A stretch of DNA of 64,000 nt from CAZDVQ01 sp964508975 (GTDB lineage Bacteria; Bacteroidota; Bacteroidia; Chitinophagales; Saprospiraceae). Where the stretch lies: the NCBI GenBank assembly GCA_964508975.1, contig CAZDVQ010000003.1:1-64000 (forward strand), written 5' to 3'. The notes below the pieces were generated by a model. That model saw only the letters and a program-made list of their open reading frames with translations. It did no database searches and had not been told where the DNA came from. Of the stretch, positions 52,179 to 61,369 are shown in pieces; the first letter of the stretch is position 1; every line of letters begins with the position of its first letter. A program made the translations under genes and the position numbers.

Positions 52179-54545
52179 ATGAAATACGGGTTTTTACTCT
52201 TTTGGCTAGTGTGCAGCTGCATGCTTAGCGCCCAAGTTACCTTAAGTGGAACAATAATCGACAAACAGACCAACGAGCCGCTTATGTCGGTTACGGTTAA
52301 TGTAAATAACGGCCAAACAGGCACTTCTACCGACCTTGATGGTAAATATAGCCTCTCCGTCCCAGAAGGCAGATATACCGTTTCATTCAGTTACATTGGC
52401 TATACCACACAGACTATCAACGTCAATACCAACGGTCAGAAAGAAATTGTGCAAGATATTATGCTCGATGCCAGTTCAGGCACCGACCTAGGCCTTGTGG
52501 TGGTTACCGAAGGTAAATACGCCAAAAAAATTGAAGAAAGTACCGTTTCTGTCGATGTCATCTCGGCCGAAGCCATCGAGAGCAATAACGTGAACTCCCT
52601 CGATGATATCGTGGAGAAAGTGCCCGGTGTACAAATTGTGGATGGCCAAGCGAATATCCGCAGCGGCGCTGGATACGCATACGGTGCTGGTAGCCGGGTC
52701 ATGCTCTTGGTTGACGAACAACCTTTGCTCTCTGCCGAGCTGAGCGATATCAAATGGAATTTCGTTCCGCTCGAAAACGTTGAACAAGTTGAGGTAATCA
52801 AAAGTGCTGGTTCAGTGCTTTATGGCTCTGGCGCGATGAACGGCGTCATCAACATGCGTACCCACCATGGTTCTGAAGAACCCTATACAGCCGTCACCTT
52901 GTATTCTGGCGCTTATAGTGCTCCCCAAACAGATACACGCCGTTGGTTTTACAACTGGAAGGACACACCGTTCCAAAATGGTGCATACTTTGTAAAAAGA
53001 GCCCGCATAAACGATAATTTCGACTATGCCATCGGTGGCAACATGCACATCGAAAACAACTTCATCAAAGGTGCCGATGAACGCCGATTCCGCTTCTCGT
53101 TTAAAACCCGCTACCGCAGCCCTAAACACGACGGCCGTTTAACCTTTGGCTTGAACGGAACCGCCATGTACTACGAACAAGGCTTCTTCTTCCTCTGGAA
53201 AGATGGTTTTACCAACAACTATATCCACATCAACGAAAACTACGGCCGCGATAATTACATGAACTTCACGCTTGATCCCTACGTGAAGTATTTCGACAAG
53301 AAAAATAACCGCCACGATATTAAAGCACGTCTTTTTGGGATTAGCAAAGTACGTGGTGGAGAACAAAACTCGAACAACGCCAACTATAGCATCGAATATC
53401 AATTCCAACGGGAATTCAATAAAAATATCATCCTGACCGTAGGTACTTTACAACAGTACATGCGGGTAAACAGTATTTTGTTCGACGTGAATTCGCCCAC
53501 AGGGCTCGCCCTTTTCCAAGCGTACAGCAGCGGCTATTATGCGCAAGGCGATTTCAAAATTGGCAAACGCTTGCAGATGAACCTCGGCGCTCGCTGGGAA
53601 ATCTTTAACTTCAACAGCCAATGGACAACCCCTAAACCTATCTTGCGCACTGGATTGAACTACAACCTAGGCAAAGGCAACTTCCTGCGTGCTTCATTTG
53701 GCCAAGGCTACCGTTTACCATCTTTTGCTGAACGTTATATCAACGAAAATATCACCGACTTAATCCGAGTTTTCCCGAACCCCGAACTACAAACCGAAAC
53801 CGGTTGGAATGCCGAAATTGGTACGAAGCAAGTATTCAAGATCGGACCAAGCTGGAAAGGCTTTGTTGACCTAGCCGCCTACTGGATGGAATACGACAAC
53901 ATGGTAGAATTTTACTTCAACTACTACAATAATGTTGGCGAAGGTATCCCTAACGGCTTCGGCTTCCAATCTATCAATGTAGCTAGGGCTCGTATTGTAG
54001 GTGCCGAGATTTCAAGCTACGGTGAAGGACAAATCGGTAAAGTTAAACTACGCACATGGGGTGGTTACAACTATAACTACGCCGGCGACTTGCAGAACGA
54101 TACCACCCAGAACAACATCGGTACTTATTTCAAAAACTGGGGCAATGCCTTTGTCAATGGTGTTGATAGCCTGCTGAAACCTAGTGTATTGAAATACCGA
54201 AGCCTACACATGGTTCGCTTCGATGCAGAGGCCGAGTGGAAAGGCTTTACCCTGGGCGGTGCCTGTAACTACAACAGCCATATGCCACGTATCGACGAGG
54301 TATTCGAAGGCGAAGGCCAATGGGGCCCGCTCGTTGCTTCCTTGTTTAACTTCGGGGTTAAAGAATTCCGCCAAGAACACCTGCGTGGCGACTGGATTTT
54401 CGATGTCCGCTTTGGTTACCGGATCAACGATAAGACTCGTATTAACTTAATCGTGAACAATATCCTCAACCTAGAATACGCCTTGCGCCCAGGCCGCATG
54501 AGCGCTCCAAGGTTCTTTACCGTAAAATTCAACAAAGAGTTCTAG
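52179..54545 (+). CDS. TonB-dependent receptor
   Basis: A 788-residue outer-membrane receptor. It has a signal peptide (LLFWLVCSCMLSAQ), a CarbopepD_reg_2 domain (VTLSGTIIDKQTNEPLMSVTVNVNNGQTGTSTDLDGKYSLSVPEG), a plug starting VNSLDDIVEKVPGVQIVDGQANIRSGAGYAYGAGSRVMLLVDE, and a 22-strand-type barrel ending in Phe. No SusD-like partner is adjacent, so the substrate is more likely a siderophore, vitamin or metal than a glycan. It has its own -7 box and a strong terminator. Confidence 0.95.
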   Translation: MKYGFLLFWLVCSCMLSAQVTLSGTIIDKQTNEPLMSVTVNVNNGQTGTSTDLDGKYSLSVPEGRYTVSFSYIGYTTQTINVNTNGQKEIVQDIMLDASSGTDLGLVVVTEGKYAKKIEESTVSVDVISAEAIESNNVNSLDDIVEKVPGVQIVDGQANIRSGAGYAYGAGSRVMLLVDEQPLLSAELSDIKWNFVPLENVEQVEVIKSAGSVLYGSGAMNGVINMRTHHGSEEPYTAVTLYSGAYSAPQTDTRRWFYNWKDTPFQNGAYFVKRARINDNFDYAIGGNMHIENNFIKGADERRFRFSFKTRYRSPKHDGRLTFGLNGTAMYYEQGFFFLWKDGFTNNYIHINENYGRDNYMNFTLDPYVKYFDKKNNRHDIKARLFGISKVRGGEQNSNNANYSIEYQFQREFNKNIILTVGTLQQYMRVNSILFDVNSPTGLALFQAYSSGYYAQGDFKIGKRLQMNLGARWEIFNFNSQWTTPKPILRTGLNYNLGKGNFLRASFGQGYRLPSFAERYINENITDLIRVFPNPELQTETGWNAEIGTKQVFKIGPSWKGFVDLAAYWMEYDNMVEFYFNYYNNVGEGIPNGFGFQSINVARARIVGAEISSYGEGQIGKVKLRTWGGYNYNYAGDLQNDTTQNNIGTYFKNWGNAFVNGVDSLLKPSVLKYRSLHMVRFDAEAEWKGFTLGGACNYNSHMPRIDEVFEGEGQWGPLVASLFNFGVKEFRQEHLRGDWIFDVRFGYRINDKTRINLIVNNILNLEYALRPGRMSAPRFFTVKFNKEF

Positions 54546-54571
54546 TACATTCCTAGTATTGCTCCTTCAAG

Positions 54572-54612
54572 AACGGATGTTCCATTTTAAGACATGGAAC
54601 ATCCGTTTTTTT
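54572..54612 (+). terminator. Rho-independent terminator after TonB receptor
   Basis: 13-bp perfect stem AACGGATGTTCCA/TGGAACATCCGTT with loop and T-run. Confidence 0.92.
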
Positions 54613-54650
54613 ATGGCTTACCCCGGGAGACATTCCGAGGGTACGCCCCC

Positions 54651-54669
54651 AAGTCCAAACATACGCTTA
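54651..54669 (-). mobile_element. Solo MITE end remnant
   Basis: AAGTCCAAACATACGC followed by TTA is one MITE terminus (GCGTATGTTTGGACTT on the minus strand) without a recognisable partner end. Confidence 0.5.
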
Positions 54670-54678
54670 GTCTTTTCA

Positions 54679-54781
54679 TTGGGGCGCCCCGGCGCGTTGC
54701 GCCGTCGGTCCCCTCCAGGCGCGCTGATCGCTTGGCGCTACGCGCTGCCGCCTACGGCGGCCCCTTCCGGGCACCTGGCGC
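54679..54781 (+). repeat. GC-rich palindromic element, copy 19 (GCGCC/GGCGC)
   Basis: Begins TTGGGGCGCC with first hairpin GGCGCGTTGCGCC, and ends CACCTGGCGC. A satellite ACGGC/GCCGT hairpin follows. Confidence 0.8.
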
Positions 54782-54921
54782 TGACGGCAGCTTCGCAGCC
54801 GTTTAGCCAAATAAATTAAACAACTCGGCCCCTTTCAACAAATATTTAGCGGATAAACACCTTTCGTGTAAAATCATTTTTGTATAATTGCCTCCCGCAA
54901 AATAGAGCAACATACAAAGCC

Positions 54922-56610
54922 ATGACGACACCACACCAAAACGTAGAGTTTAACCCCAGCAACCCTTACCAAGGCTTGCCCGGCCCGCTCGACATGTTGT
55001 ACTTCTGGGAGGAAAACCAACCAGATGCCATCTGTATGCAACAACCTATAGAAGGCAAATGGCATACCCTCACCTGGCGCCAAATGGCCGATGAGGTCCG
55101 CCGTATGGCAACAGTATTGCAGAATATGAACCTCCCTGCTGGTAGCAGGATTGCAATTTTGTCTAAAAACTGCAACTATTGGGTTATGTCCGACCTGGCC
55201 ATCATGATGAGTGGCCATGTCTCGGTACCGCTCTACCCCAACTTGACCGATACAACCATCCGTCAAATTTTGGAACACGCTGAGGTTTCTGCCATATTTG
55301 TCGGCAAACTCGATAACTTTCACTTGATGAAGCCCGGCATACCCGAACAGGTACGCTGCATATCATACCCTATTTATGCGCACGCCGAATACGAAAACTG
55401 GCGCGATTTGACCAATGCCGTCGAACCTATTGCTGGTAAACCCAGCCGTCAACTCGACGAACTGATGACCATCATCTACACCTCCGGTACCACGGGTATG
55501 CCAAAGGGTGTGATGCATAAATTCCAGAACTTTGCCTTCGGTGCTACCCACGCCCTGCGTTGTTTCCCGGGCCTCGATGAAAGTACCAAGCTATTCTCCT
55601 ACCTACCCCTGAGCCATATCGCCGAGCGCATGGTGGTTGAGTTTATCTTTTTGTACACCGGAGGCATGGTTTCCTTTGCAGAATCGCTTGAGCTTTTTGC
55701 CAAAAACCTCCAGCAAGTACAGCCGCATGTTTTTTTAGGAGTACCCCGCATTTGGACCAAATTCCAGCTCGCCATCCTTGAAAAACTACCCAAACTTAAT
55801 CTCTTACTGAGTATCCCACTGCTGGGCAATTTTCTCAAACGCAAATTGGTGCACAAACTTGGCCTTTCACAAGTTAAGTACGCCCTAACGGGTGCCGCCC
55901 CCATCTCGGCAAACCTCGTACAGTGGTACCTCAAACTGGGTATTATTATACAAGAAGGTTATGCCATGACCGAAAACTGCGCCTACTCGCATTTCAGCAT
56001 GCGCGATAAAATCCGATACGGCTCCGTCGGGCAATCCTTGCCCCACTCTGAATGCAAAATTGGCCCCGATAACGAAATCCTGGTCAAGAACCCCTGCATC
56101 ATGAATGGCTACTATAAAATGCCCGAGCTAACCGCCGAGACCATCACCCCCGATGGCTTCCTCCGCACAGGCGATACCGGCACCATCGACGCCGAAGGCT
56201 TCCTCATGATTAACGGCCGGGTAAAAGATATTTTCAAAACCGATAAAGGCAAATATGTTTCGCCCTCGCCCATCGAGCTTGAATTGTCTAAAAACAACAA
56301 TATCGAGCAGGTATGCGTGGTTGGTATGGGCATTCCCCAACCCATCGCGCTGGTGGTTTTATCTGAAGCTGCCCTAAAACTCGACAAGGCCAGCCTCAAG
56401 CAAAATCTCGAGAATACCGTTCGCGAGTTGAACCCTCGCCTCGATTCCTACGAGCGCCTACACGCCATCGTCGTCATGCGCGACAACTGGACCATCGAGA
56501 ACGGCATGCTCACACCTACCCTGAAAATCAAGCGGAACGAGCTCGAAAAAATCAAGAAAGACCAATATTACACCTGGTACGAAGATCAAGATTTGGCCAT
56601 CTGGGAGTAA
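54922..56610 (+). CDS. AMP-dependent long-chain acyl-CoA synthetase/ligase
   Basis: A 562-residue adenylate-forming enzyme. The AMP-binding P-loop is IIYTSGTTGMPKGVMHKF. YAMTEN and RTGDTGTIDAEGFLMINGRVKDIFKTDKGKYVSP follow, and the C-terminal lysine motif is reduced. It resembles the ACSBG/AMP-binding group that activates long-chain fatty acids for lipid synthesis or degradation. ATG 54922 (MTTPHQN) is preferred over an ATG 14 codons upstream. It ends at a terminator shared with the convergent LOG gene. Confidence 0.92.
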   Translation: MTTPHQNVEFNPSNPYQGLPGPLDMLYFWEENQPDAICMQQPIEGKWHTLTWRQMADEVRRMATVLQNMNLPAGSRIAILSKNCNYWVMSDLAIMMSGHVSVPLYPNLTDTTIRQILEHAEVSAIFVGKLDNFHLMKPGIPEQVRCISYPIYAHAEYENWRDLTNAVEPIAGKPSRQLDELMTIIYTSGTTGMPKGVMHKFQNFAFGATHALRCFPGLDESTKLFSYLPLSHIAERMVVEFIFLYTGGMVSFAESLELFAKNLQQVQPHVFLGVPRIWTKFQLAILEKLPKLNLLLSIPLLGNFLKRKLVHKLGLSQVKYALTGAAPISANLVQWYLKLGIIIQEGYAMTENCAYSHFSMRDKIRYGSVGQSLPHSECKIGPDNEILVKNPCIMNGYYKMPELTAETITPDGFLRTGDTGTIDAEGFLMINGRVKDIFKTDKGKYVSPSPIELELSKNNNIEQVCVVGMGIPQPIALVVLSEAALKLDKASLKQNLENTVRELNPRLDSYERLHAIVVMRDNWTIENGMLTPTLKIKRNELEKIKKDQYYTWYEDQDLAIWE

Positions 56611-56619
56611 ACCAGCACA

Positions 56620-56660
56620 CTAAAGCCCTCATCCAACCAACGGTCAGATGAGGGCTTTAG
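56620..56660. terminator. Bidirectional terminator between acyl-CoA ligase and LOG genes
   Basis: 14-bp stem CTAAAGCCCTCATC/GATGAGGGCTTTAG lies between convergent stops. Confidence 0.85.
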
Positions 56661-56679
56661 GTTTCAAACCAGCCGCAAC

Positions 56680-57387
56680 CTACTTCATGCGCAAATTGGG
56701 GCGCAATTCCTGGTGGGCGTAAAAATCGTTGATAATTTTAACCACTTCCTCCACGTCGTCGGTCAGTTGGAACAAGTCCAAATCCTCGGCGTTGATGTTG
56801 TGGAACTCTTCTAGCAAGGTATTGTTGATCCAACCCATCATGCCGCCCCAAAAGTCTTTACCCATCAGGATAATCGGCACGCGGTCAATTTTTTTGGTTT
56901 GTACCAAGGTCAACACCTCGAAAAACTCGTCCATGGTACCAAAACCGCCAGGCATCACCACAAAGGCTTGCGCATACTTCACGAACATCACTTTACGGAT
57001 AAAGAAATAGTGAAAGTTAAACACCTTGTCGGGGTCAATATACTCGTTGTAACCTTGCTCAAAAGGCAATTCAATGTTCAAGCCAACCGAGGTACCACCA
57101 TTTTCAAAAGCACCTTTGTTGCCAGCTTCCATAATGCCGGGGCCACCGCCGGTAATCACGCCAAAACCCTCGTCAACCAAGCGTTTAGCCACGTCAACGG
57201 CCAACTGGTAATACTTGTTGTTGGGCTTGGTACGCGCCGAGCCAAAAATAGAAACACAAGGGTTAATACGGTTCATGCGCTCGTATCCTTCCACAAATTC
57301 AGCCAGTACTTTGAACATCGTCCAAGAGTTCTCCGCTTTGATGTCGGCCCAGTCCTTATGCGGCTTGAGCGGCGTTAATTTTTTCAT
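56680..57387 (-). CDS. LOG/TIGR00730 family Rossmann protein
   Basis: A 235-residue protein with the LOG signatures GGGPGIMEAGNKGA and PGGFGTMDEFFEVLTLVQT. In plants LOG enzymes release free cytokinins from nucleotides; bacterial relatives act as nucleotide phosphoribohydrolases. The catalytic Arg and Glu positions (RKVMF, TMDE) appear present. It stands alone, converging with the acyl-CoA ligase. Confidence 0.92.
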   Translation of the reverse strand: MKKLTPLKPHKDWADIKAENSWTMFKVLAEFVEGYERMNRINPCVSIFGSARTKPNNKYYQLAVDVAKRLVDEGFGVITGGGPGIMEAGNKGAFENGGTSVGLNIELPFEQGYNEYIDPDKVFNFHYFFIRKVMFVKYAQAFVVMPGGFGTMDEFFEVLTLVQTKKIDRVPIILMGKDFWGGMMGWINNTLLEEFHNINAEDLDLFQLTDDVEEVVKIINDFYAHQELRPNLRMK

Positions 57388-57440
57388 GATATTAAATTTA
57401 TAATATGTATTAATTTGATTTTAAATAGATTAAATTTTTA

Positions 57441-57548
57441 TTTGGGCGTGCCCGCCGCTATCGCGGCGGTCGGGTGTCTCCAGGCGCGCTAATCGCTTGG
57501 CCCTCCTTCGTCGGGCGCACCTTCGGTGCCCTTCCGGCCCCCTCACGC
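57441..57548 (+). repeat. GC-rich palindromic element, copy 20 (GCGTG/CACGC)
   Basis: Begins TTTGGGCGTG with first hairpin CCGC-TAT-CGCGG, and ends CCCTCACGC. AT-rich repeats lie on its 5' side. Confidence 0.85.
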
Positions 57549-57604
57549 GATAGCCGTACTGGCGATTACCCTTTTTACTGGCCCAAAAAGCTTGTAAAGA
57601 TACG

Positions 57605-58849
57605 CTATTTTGGCTTTAAGGTTGGGGCAGTACTAGCTGCTAAGCCCAGCTGCAAGAAAAATACAACAAAAAGCGTCCCAACTGCAGTTTCCAAAGTCGT
57701 TTCAGTCATGAACGATGCCGTACTGCTTGCCGCGAATGCCAGCAACAAAGGTTCTTTCCAACGTTGTTGTGCTAGACAGAGGTAATAAAAAGGTAGTACA
57801 AAACACAACAGCCCCACTAAACCCAAACTAGCAAAGAGGTATAAAAACTGATTATGCGGCAACATCGGTTTTTGCTGCGGGTATTCTTGAGCATAAAGGT
57901 TGTGGAGGGCCAACTCGAAGTCGCCCTGCCCCATGCCTATCCATGGCGACTGTTGCGCTAAACGCATACCAAGCTCGTAGGATAGCAGTCGTTGTGTATC
58001 CGAGTACTCCCCAATACGGCCAGCCCGGTACTCGTTGATGTTGTGCAAGGTCATGTGTACCTTGAACCAGAACGAGTATACAGTGTGATAGGCTATAATG
58101 GGCCCAGATACCATCAACACTATTAATGCCGTACCCAAGTACCAACGCCGATGCAGTATAATCGTGCGCAAGGCCAGGGCTAAAATTGCCACGTAAAAGG
58201 CTAGCAAGCCACTGCGCACCGACAAAATATGCAACATAAGCACTTGAACCAAGCCCAGCAGCAACCATAACCAAGGTTCCCAGCTAAATTTAAACCTAAA
58301 TTGCTCGGCGCTGAAAACGAGCGAAGCCAACGCAGCCAAGGCCAACAACAAACTAAAGCGGATGTGGTGAATTGGCGTTGGAATATGCCCGCTCACGTTG
58401 AGCATGGCATGTATTTCATCGGCGTGGGTATAATAGTTAATTATCACTCCGGTGGCCGCAAGGAGCATCATGCCAATCAATACGGCAAAGATACCCCGGT
58501 ATGCTTTTTCTGAAAGTGGGTGCAAGGCTGTAAATACCAGCGGCATGACCAAGAATGGCAGCCTGATTTGTACCTTACTCAGCCAGCCAGCAGTATTTGA
58601 ATCGTATAAACCGGGTAGTAAGGCCGAGAAAAATATAAGCGTGCCGAGCCAATGTACCGGGCTGCTGATAAATTTTTTCCAAAGCTGTGCAATCTCAGGA
58701 TGTAAAAGTACCCAGGCCAATTGTGCCATCATGATGACGGAAGGCGCCGCAGGCGAAAGCTCCCAAACCAATATGGACAACAACAACAACACCGTCAAAG
58801 CATAAAGCACTTGACGGTGTTGAGTAGTAGATATAGGTAGGCTTGCCAC
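57605..58849 (-). CDS. O-antigen ligase-like (Wzy_C) membrane protein
   Basis: A 414-residue protein with about ten TM helices. A periplasmic segment ending WIGMGQGDFELALHNLYAQ...MLPHNQFLYLFASLGLVGLLCFV is the hallmark of WaaL/Wzy_C proteins, in which HNxxL...G residues are conserved. It likely joins polysaccharide to a lipid carrier or polymerises it. The start is GTG, as no ATG is available before the upstream stop. It lies 12 bp after the MoxR gene. Confidence 0.85.
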   Translation of the reverse strand: MASLPISTTQHRQVLYALTVLLLLSILVWELSPAAPSVIMMAQLAWVLLHPEIAQLWKKFISSPVHWLGTLIFFSALLPGLYDSNTAGWLSKVQIRLPFLVMPLVFTALHPLSEKAYRGIFAVLIGMMLLAATGVIINYYTHADEIHAMLNVSGHIPTPIHHIRFSLLLALAALASLVFSAEQFRFKFSWEPWLWLLLGLVQVLMLHILSVRSGLLAFYVAILALALRTIILHRRWYLGTALIVLMVSGPIIAYHTVYSFWFKVHMTLHNINEYRAGRIGEYSDTQRLLSYELGMRLAQQSPWIGMGQGDFELALHNLYAQEYPQQKPMLPHNQFLYLFASLGLVGLLCFVLPFYYLCLAQQRWKEPLLLAFAASSTASFMTETTLETAVGTLFVVFFLQLGLAASTAPTLKPK

Positions 58850-58861
58850 CTTGAAACAGGA

Positions 58862-59824
58862 TTAGAATAAACCTTTCACGATATCATCGAGGCTTACACC
58901 TTCGGCTTCGGCCTTGTAGTTGCGCACCACACGGTGGCGCAATACATAAGGTGCTACAGCTTGAACATCTTCGATATCGGGCGAGTATTTACCGCGGATG
59001 GCCGCGTGGCATTTGGCACCAAGCACCAAGAACTGTGAAGCCCGTGGACCAGCACCCCAAGAGATGTACTTGTTTACCGTATCGGTAGCCAAGGCGGTAT
59101 TAGGGCGGGTTTTACTAGCTAGGCGTACAGCGTATTCCAACACATTATCAGCGATTGGAATTTTGCGCACCAGTTGTTGGAAGAATATGATTTGCTCGGC
59201 GGTAAGTACGTTGTTGAGTTGCGCTTTCACGTCGGAAGTGGTTTGTTTCACCACGTTCACTTCTTCCTCGTACGAAGGGTAATCCAGCACGATGTTGAAC
59301 ATAAAGCGGTCGAGCTGGGCCTCTGGAAGTGGGTAAGTACCTTCTTGCTCGATAGGGTTCTGGGTAGCCAGTACCAAGAACGGTTTAGGTAGCGCATGAT
59401 TATGACCAGCCACGGTAACCGAGCGTTCTTGCATGGCCTCGAGGAGGGCAGCCTGGGTTTTAGGCGGCGTACGGTTGATCTCGTCGGCGAGCACGATATT
59501 GGCGAAAAGCGGGCCACGGGCAAACTGGAACGTACGGTTTTCGCCGAGGATTTCAGAGCCGGTGATATCGGAAGGCATCAAGTCGGGCGTAAACTGGATG
59601 CGTTTAAAATCGAGGTCGAGGGCACGGGCGATAGTGTTTACGAGCAGGGTTTTAGCCAAGCCAGGAACACCTACCAGGAGGCTGTGCCCGTCGCAGAACA
59701 GGGAGATGAGTACAGTTTTGACAACATCTTGTTGGCCAACGATGACCTTACCAATTTCGACGGTCAAATCGCGGTATGCCTGGGCAAGGGCGTCGACTGC
59801 TTCTACTTCATTTTTATACGACAT
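58862..59824 (-). CDS. MoxR family AAA+ ATPase
   Basis: A 320-residue MoxR-type ATPase: Walker A GVPGLAKTLL, Walker B NIVLADEINRTPPKTQAALLEAMQE, sensor 1 ATQNP. C-terminal lid helices follow (VQAVAPYVLRHRVVRNYKAE). MoxR proteins act as chaperones that mature complexes, usually with DUF58/VWA partners. Here none is adjacent; an O-antigen ligase-like gene follows. Confidence 0.95.
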   Translation of the reverse strand: MSYKNEVEAVDALAQAYRDLTVEIGKVIVGQQDVVKTVLISLFCDGHSLLVGVPGLAKTLLVNTIARALDLDFKRIQFTPDLMPSDITGSEILGENRTFQFARGPLFANIVLADEINRTPPKTQAALLEAMQERSVTVAGHNHALPKPFLVLATQNPIEQEGTYPLPEAQLDRFMFNIVLDYPSYEEEVNVVKQTTSDVKAQLNNVLTAEQIIFFQQLVRKIPIADNVLEYAVRLASKTRPNTALATDTVNKYISWGAGPRASQFLVLGAKCHAAIRGKYSPDIEDVQAVAPYVLRHRVVRNYKAEAEGVSLDDIVKGLF

Positions 59825-59880
59825 ATTATGTTTGCATTTATTCGAGCTGTAAAACTAAGAAAAAGCCTCAAAGGAGGGAC

Positions 59881-60120
59881 TTATAATTTCAATTTTTTAC
59901 CGAGATACAACAAGGTGACGGCGCCAACGGTGGCGATAATAATCTCGCCGAGGATACCACCGGTAGATTGAAGCCCAATAATGCGGAATAAAAAGCTGCC
60001 CACGGCACTACCGATGAGGCCGATGATGACGTTAACGATCATGTCGTTTTTGCTGTTCATGATGGTGCCAGCGAGGAAACCCGCTATACCACCTACAATT
60101 AAACTGAAAATAATGCCCAT
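59881..60120 (-). CDS. GlsB/YeaQ/YmgE family stress-response membrane protein
   Basis: A 79-residue protein with three glycine-rich TM helices (IIFSLIVGGIAGFLAGTIM, VNVIIGLIGSAVGSFLF, LGEIIIATVGAVTLLYL), typical of the transglycosylase-associated protein family. The name is historical; enzymatic activity is not shown. ATG 60120 (MGIIFSL) fits the family; 60168 would add a non-conserved leader. Confidence 0.92.
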   Translation of the reverse strand: MGIIFSLIVGGIAGFLAGTIMNSKNDMIVNVIIGLIGSAVGSFLFRIIGLQSTGGILGEIIIATVGAVTLLYLGKKLKL

Positions 60121-60192
60121 TGAAAATTGCGTTGAGTAAGGAATTATGGTTAGTATTGGTGTAGACAAGTAATAAACTTAAGCTAGGCGATC

Positions 60193-60309
60193 GCACCAGC
60201 GATGCGGAGCCGTGGCGCGCAGCGCCAGACCGCGTAGCGGGCCGAGCGAACAGCGAGCGGCGTAGCGTAGCGCCGCCTTGGGCTAGCCCAAGGCGGGGTG
60301 CCCAAAAAA
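60193..60309 (-). repeat. GC-rich palindromic element, copy 21 (GCACC/GGTGC)
   Basis: Minus-strand copy beginning T-run GGGCACC and ending CATCGCTGGTGC. Terminal stem GCACC/GGTGC is a compensated variant. Inner hairpin GCCTTGGG-CTAG-CCCAAGGC. Confidence 0.85.
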
Positions 60310-60437
60310 CAAAAATAAAAACAAGTAGTGGATTAGAATAGTTTTATGACTTTTTGTATTTTGGACTTCAGTACCGCGATTAGGCCACGCGCAAAGCAAC
60401 GTTTAGGCCATTTGGCCTATCATATAACGAGACGAAC

Positions 60438-60923
60438 ATGGAAAAGATTTTTACCAAGACGCCTATTGGCAATTTATTGATACACGGCAACGGCTCGGGT
60501 TTGACGCGGATTGAGCTGGTGGAGCAGCCGCCGGCCAGTTACCGCGCGTCGAAATCAGCGTATTTGTTGCAAGCCGTGAGCGAGCTTGACCTGTACCTGC
60601 ATGGGGAGTTGAGCAATTTTAGCGTGCCCTTGTACCCCGACGGGCCTGATTTTCACCGGCAAGTGTGGAAATTGCTGCGAGAGGTGCCTTACGGGCAAAC
60701 CACGAGTTACCTCGACATCGCGATGCAGCTAGGCGACCGCAACAAAGTGCGGGCTGTGGGCCAGGCCAACGCCAACAACCCCATCCCGATTTTTATCCCT
60801 TGCCATCGAGTAATTGGCCTCAAGGGCGATTTAACCGGTTTTGCCTGGGGTTTAGAGATGAAGAAAAAGCTTTTATCCATTGAAAACCCACTGGTTTTTG
60901 GCGAGCAAGCATCTTTGTTTTAA
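60438..60923 (+). CDS. ogt: Methylated-DNA-[protein]-cysteine S-methyltransferase
   Basis: A 161-residue alkyltransferase that repairs O6-methylguanine by suicide transfer to its cysteine. The active site is FIPCHRVIG. The DNA-binding helix-turn-helix lies in VPYGQTTSYLDIAMQLGDRNKVRAVGQANANNPI. The N-terminal domain is reduced, as in Ogt. It is upstream of the GTPase operon but has a promoter between them. Confidence 0.95.
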   Translation: MEKIFTKTPIGNLLIHGNGSGLTRIELVEQPPASYRASKSAYLLQAVSELDLYLHGELSNFSVPLYPDGPDFHRQVWKLLREVPYGQTTSYLDIAMQLGDRNKVRAVGQANANNPIPIFIPCHRVIGLKGDLTGFAWGLEMKKKLLSIENPLVFGEQASLF

Positions 60924-60935
60924 ATATTTAAGCCT

Positions 60936-60969
60936 TTTGTATTAAATACAGGTACTTTGCGTACCTTTG
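60936..60969 (+). promoter_or_regulatory. Promoter of the coiled-coil/GTPase operon
   Basis: TTTG at 60936-60939 and TACCTTTG at 60962-60969, with 22 bp between, a good -33/-7 match. The first gene starts 35 bp downstream. Confidence 0.6.
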
Positions 60970-61003
60970 CGCCCTCAAACTAAACACAATCAGACACTTA
61001 CAT

Positions 61004-61354
61004 ATGGCAGAAAAGACTACACCAGCAGCACCCGTGCAAGAAATCGCTACGATTCGCGAGATATTGATGGGTGATTACATCCGCGAGTACGCGGCACAGT
61101 TCAAGGCAATCGACGAGCATTTTGCGACATTTGAAAGCGATGTGGACAGCCGCTTCAAAGCTTTGGAGCAAGACATGAACAACAAATTTAGCGCTTTGGA
61201 ACAACACATGAACGAGCGCTTGAACGAGTTGGATGCCAAACTAGAAGCCTCGGTTAAACGCCTGGACGATAAAATTGACAAGACCAGCGTGAACCAGAAA
61301 CAAAAGCTGGGACAATTGTTCAACATCCTTGGCTCGCAGATTACCTCCGATTAA
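61004..61354 (+). CDS. Coiled-coil protein, first gene of Ras-like GTPase operon
   Basis: A 116-residue hydrophilic protein with no signal peptide or TM. After an Ala/Pro-rich start it is almost wholly coiled coil from about 25 to 100, with 11-residue-like periodicity (DSRFKALEQDMNNKFSALEQHMNERLNELDAKL). No catalytic motif. Being first in the operon, it may scaffold or sense for the GTPase module downstream. I know no named family for it. Confidence 0.8.
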   Translation: MAEKTTPAAPVQEIATIREILMGDYIREYAAQFKAIDEHFATFESDVDSRFKALEQDMNNKFSALEQHMNERLNELDAKLEASVKRLDDKIDKTSVNQKQKLGQLFNILGSQITSD

Positions 61355-61369
61355 GGCATCGGTACAACT